From contig CAISYX010000423.1 in NCBI GenBank assembly GCA_903889815.1, positions 1 through 9,624 on the forward strand: a DNA stretch of 9,624 bases, read 5' to 3'. Below, piece by piece: positions 6,903 to 9,624 of the stretch. The stretch's first letter is position 1. The number at the start of each line of letters is the position of its first letter. The notes under the pieces were generated by a model. It did not search any database, was not told the DNA's origin, and saw nothing but the letters and a program-made list of their open reading frames with translations. Made by a program: the position numbers and the translations under genes. Origin of the DNA: an uncultured Gammaproteobacteria bacterium (GTDB lineage Bacteria > Pseudomonadota > Gammaproteobacteria > Pseudomonadales > Pseudohongiellaceae).

Positions 6903-8178
6903 TTTTCACCTCGCCCTGGGCAGACACTGCCCAGCTCTGAATGCCATTGAAGTGGTAGCGATTGGCAGGGCTGTAGGTGTTCAGGAACACCTCGCGGGTG
7001 GGCTGCACATTTCCCGCAGAGTCGGTGGCCCGGCTTTGCAGCACGGCGGGCCCACCCTCCCAGAGCCAGGGCAGGCGGAAGCGTGCCAGCGCCAATTCCA
7101 GCTGATTCGGTTCGAGATGCGCATCAGCCCAGCTGCGCCCGCCGTCGGCAGAGACTTCCACGCGCCGAATCGCGCCGCGGCCCGACCATGCCAGCCCGGT
7201 AATCTCGTGAATACCCTGCCGCCGCAGCGTCATCTGCCCGGAAGGCGAGGTGATGACAGACTTGGTGCCCATCGGGAACGTGAACTGCAGTGCCTTGCCG
7301 TCGGGCAGCAGCTCGGTGTAGCGCGAAGTCTCGTCCTTGAAATTGGCGGCCATGTCGGTGAGCTTGATCTGGGTCAGCCACTTGACGCTGACATTGCCTT
7401 CCCAGCCCGGCACGAACAGGCGCATGGGGTAGCCCTGCTCCGGCCTGATCGGTTCACCATTCTGGTACAGGGCGATAAAGACATCGCGCAGGGCCTTGTT
7501 CAGAGGGATCGAGCGACCGAGGCTGGCCCCGTCGGCTCCCGTCGAGCTGACCCAGCTGGCCTCTGGCAGCACACCGGCTTCGTCCAGCAGAGTGGACAAT
7601 CGCACGCCTGTCCACTCGGCACAGGACAGCAGGCCATGCAGCCCCCCGGCACTGGTGTCTGCCGCCGTGGGTCCGGCTGCTCCGCCACTGTTGCCGGAAC
7701 ACTCCAGGAACAGGATGCGGCTTTCCATGGGATACGCGAGCAGGTCTTCGTAGCTGAACATCAGCGGCTGGCGCACCAGCCCGTTGATGACGAGCCGGTG
7801 CTGCGCCGGATCGATGTCCGGAACGCCGGCATGATGGCGTTCAAAGTGCAGCGAGTTTGGCGTGATGATGCCCTGCAGCAGGTGCAGCGGCGTGCGCGAG
7901 GCACCTCCACCAGGCAGCGTCGCGTTGGGCGGCGGAGCCAGGCGCTTGATGCCTGCAGCGAATGTCGACGGATTGCCGTACTCCGACGGCCCTCGACCAG
8001 GGCTGCGGGACCAGGCGGGCATGCTCAGCGCGGGAGCTTCCGCGCCCAGCACATTGCCAGCCACCGCCGCGCCAGCGCCGGCGAGACTCAGACCCAGCAG
8101 GTGACGTCTGCTCAGCAGGCCATTGCCTGCCACCCTGTCGAGCGATGTTTCATGCTTGTAGTTCTTGTTGTCATTCAT
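6889..8178 (-). CDS. soxC: SoxC-type sulfite dehydrogenase, molybdenum cofactor subunit
   Basis: This 429-residue periplasmic molybdoenzyme should oxidise sulfite to sulfate. It has a twin-arginine signal (SRRHLLGLSLAGAGAAVAG, with R24 and R25), which fits export of a folded cofactor-loaded protein. Family landmarks are LQGIITPNSLHFERHHAGVP at 101-120, DIDPAQHRL, the Mo-ligating Cys160 in FLECSGN, GLLSCAEWTGV, RPEQGYPMRLFVPGWEG, and the dimerisation domain beginning near ITGLAWSGRG and ending in GEVKNVYA. Length and collinearity match SoxC rather than SorA or YedY. The ATG at 8178 has only a weak upstream GTGAG. No soxXYZAB genes are in the window, so it may work outside the full thiosulfate-oxidising Sox complex, for sulfite detoxification or energy gain. 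It diverges from the DUF3047 gene across 80 bp. Confidence 0.94.
   Translation of the reverse strand: MNDNKNYKHETSLDRVAGNGLLSRRHLLGLSLAGAGAAVAGNVLGAEAPALSMPAWSRSPGRGPSEYGNPSTFAAGIKRLAPPPNATLPGGGASRTPLHLLQGIITPNSLHFERHHAGVPDIDPAQHRLVINGLVRQPLMFSYEDLLAYPMESRILFLECSGNSGGAAGPTAADTSAGGLHGLLSCAEWTGVRLSTLLDEAGVLPEASWVSSTGADGASLGRSIPLNKALRDVFIALYQNGEPIRPEQGYPMRLFVPGWEGNVSVKWLTQIKLTDMAANFKDETSRYTELLPDGKALQFTFPMGTKSVITSPSGQMTLRRQGIHEITGLAWSGRGAIRRVEVSADGGRSWADAHLEPNQLELALARFRLPWLWEGGPAVLQSRATDSAGNVQPTREVFLNTYSPANRYHFNGIQSWAVSAQGEVKNVYA
6907..6912 (-). promoter_or_regulatory. Strong ribosome binding site of the cytochrome gene inside soxC
   Basis: GAGGTG lies 4 nt before the ATG at 6902 and within the last codons of soxC. 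This supports a real 14-nt overlap and coupled translation of the two subunits. Confidence 0.7.
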
Positions 8179-8258
8179 GGCTCACGCTACCGGAATTTGT
8201 CTTGAAGGAAGGTTTGCTGCTACTGTTCAAACACTTTCTGAACTGCGCCAAAGCCTAA
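8179..8258. promoter_or_regulatory. Divergent promoter region between soxC and the DUF3047 gene
   Basis: These 80 bp must hold the start signals for both the minus-strand soxC unit and the plus-strand DUF3047 gene. On the plus strand TTGTCT (8197-8202) and an extended TGC-TACTGT (hexamer 8221-8226) are 18 bp apart, a modest sigma70 candidate. A dyad GTTCA 8225-8229 with TGAAC 8239-8243 (9-nt spacer) could be an operator. I see no convincing minus-strand hexamers. The 16-nt block 8242-8257 matches 15/16 positions upstream of the TPR gene (1756-1771). Confidence 0.4.
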
Positions 8259-8933
8259 ATGAAGCCATTGTCAAAAGCCATAGCGAGCGCCGCCCTCGGG
8301 CTGTTCACACAGGGAGTTCTCGCCCAGGCTGAGCCAGTGTTCAATGCCATAGACATGTTGCACTGGGAAGAACGCATCTTCTCCACCACCACGGAGTATC
8401 GCGGCGTTCTGCTGGACGGCGAACGGGTGGTGCGCGCACGGGCAGACGACAGCGCCAGTGCCCTTTACCAGCGCCGCAACATTGATCTGAGCAAAACGCC
8501 TTACCTGCAATGGCGCTGGCGCATCGACCGCACACTCGGCACCGACATCAACGAGCGCAGCCATGATGGCGACGATTTTCCGGCACGGGTCTACGTGGTG
8601 CGCACTGGCGGCCTGACCTTCTGGCGGGCCAGGGTCCTCAATTATGTCTGGTCCAGTTCGCAGCCGGTGGGCTCGCGGTGGACCAGCCCGCTGGCAGGCA
8701 CCGACACGCAGATGATCGCTGTGGACACCGGCGACGACCTGGCGGGGCAATGGCAGTGGCATTCCCGGGACATTCGCGCCGACTGGTTTGCAGCCTTCGG
8801 TGAAGAACTCGACCGCATCGACGCCGTGGCCATCATGACCGACACTGACAATACCGGCGCTGCTCTGCAGGCCTGGTATGCAGATATTCTCTTCAGCGCG
8901 CAGCCTCTGCCTGCCGCAGGTCTGGCCGACTAG
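8259..8933 (+). CDS. Secreted DUF3047 domain protein
   Basis: This encodes a 224-residue protein with a Sec signal (MKPLSKAIASAALGLFTQGVLAQ, cleavage near residue 23). The rest matches the DUF3047 family over its full length: YLQWRWRID at 82-90, GDDFPARVYVV at 104-114, LNYVWSS at 127-133, AIMTDTDNTG at 191-200 and AWYADI at 205-210. The conserved Trp, Asp and Arg residues suggest a beta-sandwich with a ligand face, but no activity is established for the family. The ATG at 8259 has no recognisable Shine-Dalgarno and follows a TAA immediately. It is kept because the signal peptide begins there. It probably shares a transcript with the MBL-fold gene 52 nt downstream and diverges from soxC. Confidence 0.9.
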   Translation: MKPLSKAIASAALGLFTQGVLAQAEPVFNAIDMLHWEERIFSTTTEYRGVLLDGERVVRARADDSASALYQRRNIDLSKTPYLQWRWRIDRTLGTDINERSHDGDDFPARVYVVRTGGLTFWRARVLNYVWSSSQPVGSRWTSPLAGTDTQMIAVDTGDDLAGQWQWHSRDIRADWFAAFGEELDRIDAVAIMTDTDNTGAALQAWYADILFSAQPLPAAGLAD

Positions 8934-8973
8934 CCGGGCACACCAAGCAAGGATTGAGCACACAGCACCAACC

Positions 8974-8978
8974 AGGAG
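8974..8978 (+). promoter_or_regulatory. Ribosome binding site of the MBL-fold gene
   Basis: AGGAG lies 7 nt before the GTG at 8986. It establishes this non-ATG start, together with the immediate match to the family N-terminus (ITFHGAAQEVTGSCHLL). Confidence 0.75.
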
Positions 8979-8985
8979 TATTCAC

Positions 8986-9354
8986 GTGGCTACCATCACC
9001 TTTCACGGCGCAGCACAGGAAGTAACCGGCTCATGCCATCTGCTCGACTCTCCGGCGCTCGGTCGCGTCCTTCTGGACTGCGGCGTGCGCCAGGGCGGCG
9101 ATGCGCTGGGGCGCATTCAGGACGAAGGCTTTCCTTTCGAACCGGGCAGCATCGATGCGGTGATCCTGTCCCACGTGCACCTTGACCATTCCGGTCTGCT
9201 GCCCACGCTGGTGAAACAGGGCTTCGACGGGCCGATCTACTGCACCGACTCCAGCCGCGGCCTGCTGCGCATCCTGCTGGAAGACGCCTCCGGGCTGTAC
9301 CACCGGGATCTGGAGCATGAAAATCTGCGCCGCGCCCGCAGCGGACGCCCCGCA
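8986..9354 (+). pseudogene. MBL-fold hydrolase (beta-CASP/RNA-processing exonuclease type), 3'-truncated
   Basis: This is a GTG start with a good Shine-Dalgarno. The first 123 codons match the N-terminus of MBL-fold metallo-hydrolases related to beta-CASP nucleases: GAAQEVTGSCHLL at 8-20, LLDCGVRQGG at 29-38, the metal-binding HVHLDH at 63-68 followed by SGLLP, then GPIYCTDSS and YHRDLEHENLRRARSGRPA. Full-length relatives are about 450 residues or more; the later metal ligands and the beta-CASP domain are missing. After about 9354 the frame stays open to the window edge but reads as Arg/Ser-rich nonsense antisense to a permease gene. The gene is therefore broken, not merely cut by the window. 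It was probably the second gene after DUF3047. If the junction is an assembly artefact, the true gene is intact elsewhere. Confidence 0.85.
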
Positions 9355-9356
9355 TG

Positions 9357-9377
9357 TTCTTGTCGATGTTCGCTCAC
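9357..9377 (-). other. Possible start of the gene following the ABC permease, cut at the junction
   Basis: After the permease stop, a minus-strand GTG at 9375-9377 begins GTG AGC GAA CAT CGA CAA GAA (reading M-S-E-H-R-Q-E), 16 nt downstream. From about 9354 the sequence is antisense to the MBL gene. This may be the first few codons of a truncated operon partner such as a membrane-fusion protein, but seven codons cannot prove it and the Shine-Dalgarno is weak. Confidence 0.2.
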
Positions 9378-9393
9378 TGTCTCGTTACCCCGC

Positions 9394-9624
9394 TCATTCT
9401 CGAGTCTTCAGTACACTGATCAGGTCCATGCTGTCCAGACGCCGGCGCACCGCCAGCGCACTGAAAGCGGCGGCGGCCACCGTCACGGCCGCTGCTGTCA
9501 GAAAAGTCTGTGCCGTTATCACATAGGGAATCCGGAAGGTGTCAGTCTGCAGGCTCGACACCATCAGCCACGCCAGGGCATAGCCAATGACGCCCCCCAG
9601 CGGAATCGCCAGCAGCGTAATGAC
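9394..9624 (-). CDS. FtsX-type ABC transporter permease, C-terminal fragment (runs off right edge)
   Basis: The minus strand gives 76 residues plus TGA at 9394-9396. It begins VITLLAIPLGGVIGYALAW, then FRIPYVITAQTFLTAAAVTV, and ends RRRLDSMDLISVLKTRE. The two hydrophobic helices (about residues 1-25 and 34-59 of the fragment), followed by a basic stretch and a DLISVLKTRE tail, are typical of the C-terminus of large FtsX/MacB-like inner-membrane permeases. These work with an ATP-binding subunit and often a membrane-fusion protein. The N-terminal part lies beyond the window, so the start is unknown. It converges on the truncated MBL gene with only about 40 bp between them. Confidence 0.82.
   Translation of the reverse strand, partial: VITLLAIPLGGVIGYALAWLMVSSLQTDTFRIPYVITAQTFLTAAAVTVAAAAFSALAVRRRLDSMDLISVLKTRE

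Noticed and set aside
6598..8205. 535-codon plus-strand open frame
   Set aside because: It is antisense to soxC and the cytochrome gene, both supported by catalytic and haem motifs.
8271..8963. 230-codon minus-strand open frame
   Set aside because: It is antisense to DUF3047, which matches its family along the whole length and has a signal peptide.
9355..9624. Continuation of the MBL reading frame to the window edge
   Set aside because: The frame is open but loses all family similarity and is antisense to a clear permease C-terminus with a natural stop.

Overview
The window is GC-rich and densely coding, and it reads as chromosome of a Gram-negative proteobacterium. Four proteins carry Sec- or Tat-type export signals, there is an outer-membrane DUF5916 barrel, and there is a SoxC-type periplasmic sulfite dehydrogenase. 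GabD is very close to the enterobacterial enzyme. A marine or environmental gammaproteobacterium is my best guess, but no rRNA or lineage marker is present. I see no tRNA, rRNA, CRISPR array, transposase or phage gene.

Layout. (1) On the minus strand at 132-1727 is an exported TPR protein. It lies downstream of an 814-codon DUF5916/CBM9-like outer-membrane protein at 2057-4501, also minus. The gap between them holds a striking long inverted repeat: 32-bp perfect arms at 1864-1895 and 1993-2024, with nested smaller palindromes in the loop. (2) A 386-bp stretch at 4502-4887 has no convincing gene, only a candidate promoter for the DUF5916 gene. (3) On the minus strand at 4888-8178 is a tightly packed three-gene unit transcribed soxC, then a SoxD-N-terminal-like monohaem cytochrome c, then gabD. 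The first pair overlaps by 14 nt and the second by a 4-nt GTGA. (4) On the plus strand, diverging from soxC, are a secreted DUF3047 protein (8259-8933) and, 52 nt later, the N-terminus of an MBL-fold beta-CASP-type hydrolase (from 8986). (5) At about 9350 the MBL homology stops abruptly. The remainder of the window is the C-terminus of an FtsX-type ABC permease on the minus strand (9394-9624, running off the edge).

How the genes work together. SoxC plus the cytochrome should form a periplasmic sulfite-to-cytochrome c oxidation module. Its translational coupling to a semialdehyde dehydrogenase is unusual. It suggests that catabolism of an organosulfonate, or of another carbon source, is linked to sulfite disposal. 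The DUF5916 and TPR proteins are both exported and may share a transcript broken by the hairpin, but their function is unknown. The main oddities are the broken junction near 9350, the 161-bp palindrome at 1864-2024, and the soxC-cytochrome-gabD coupling.
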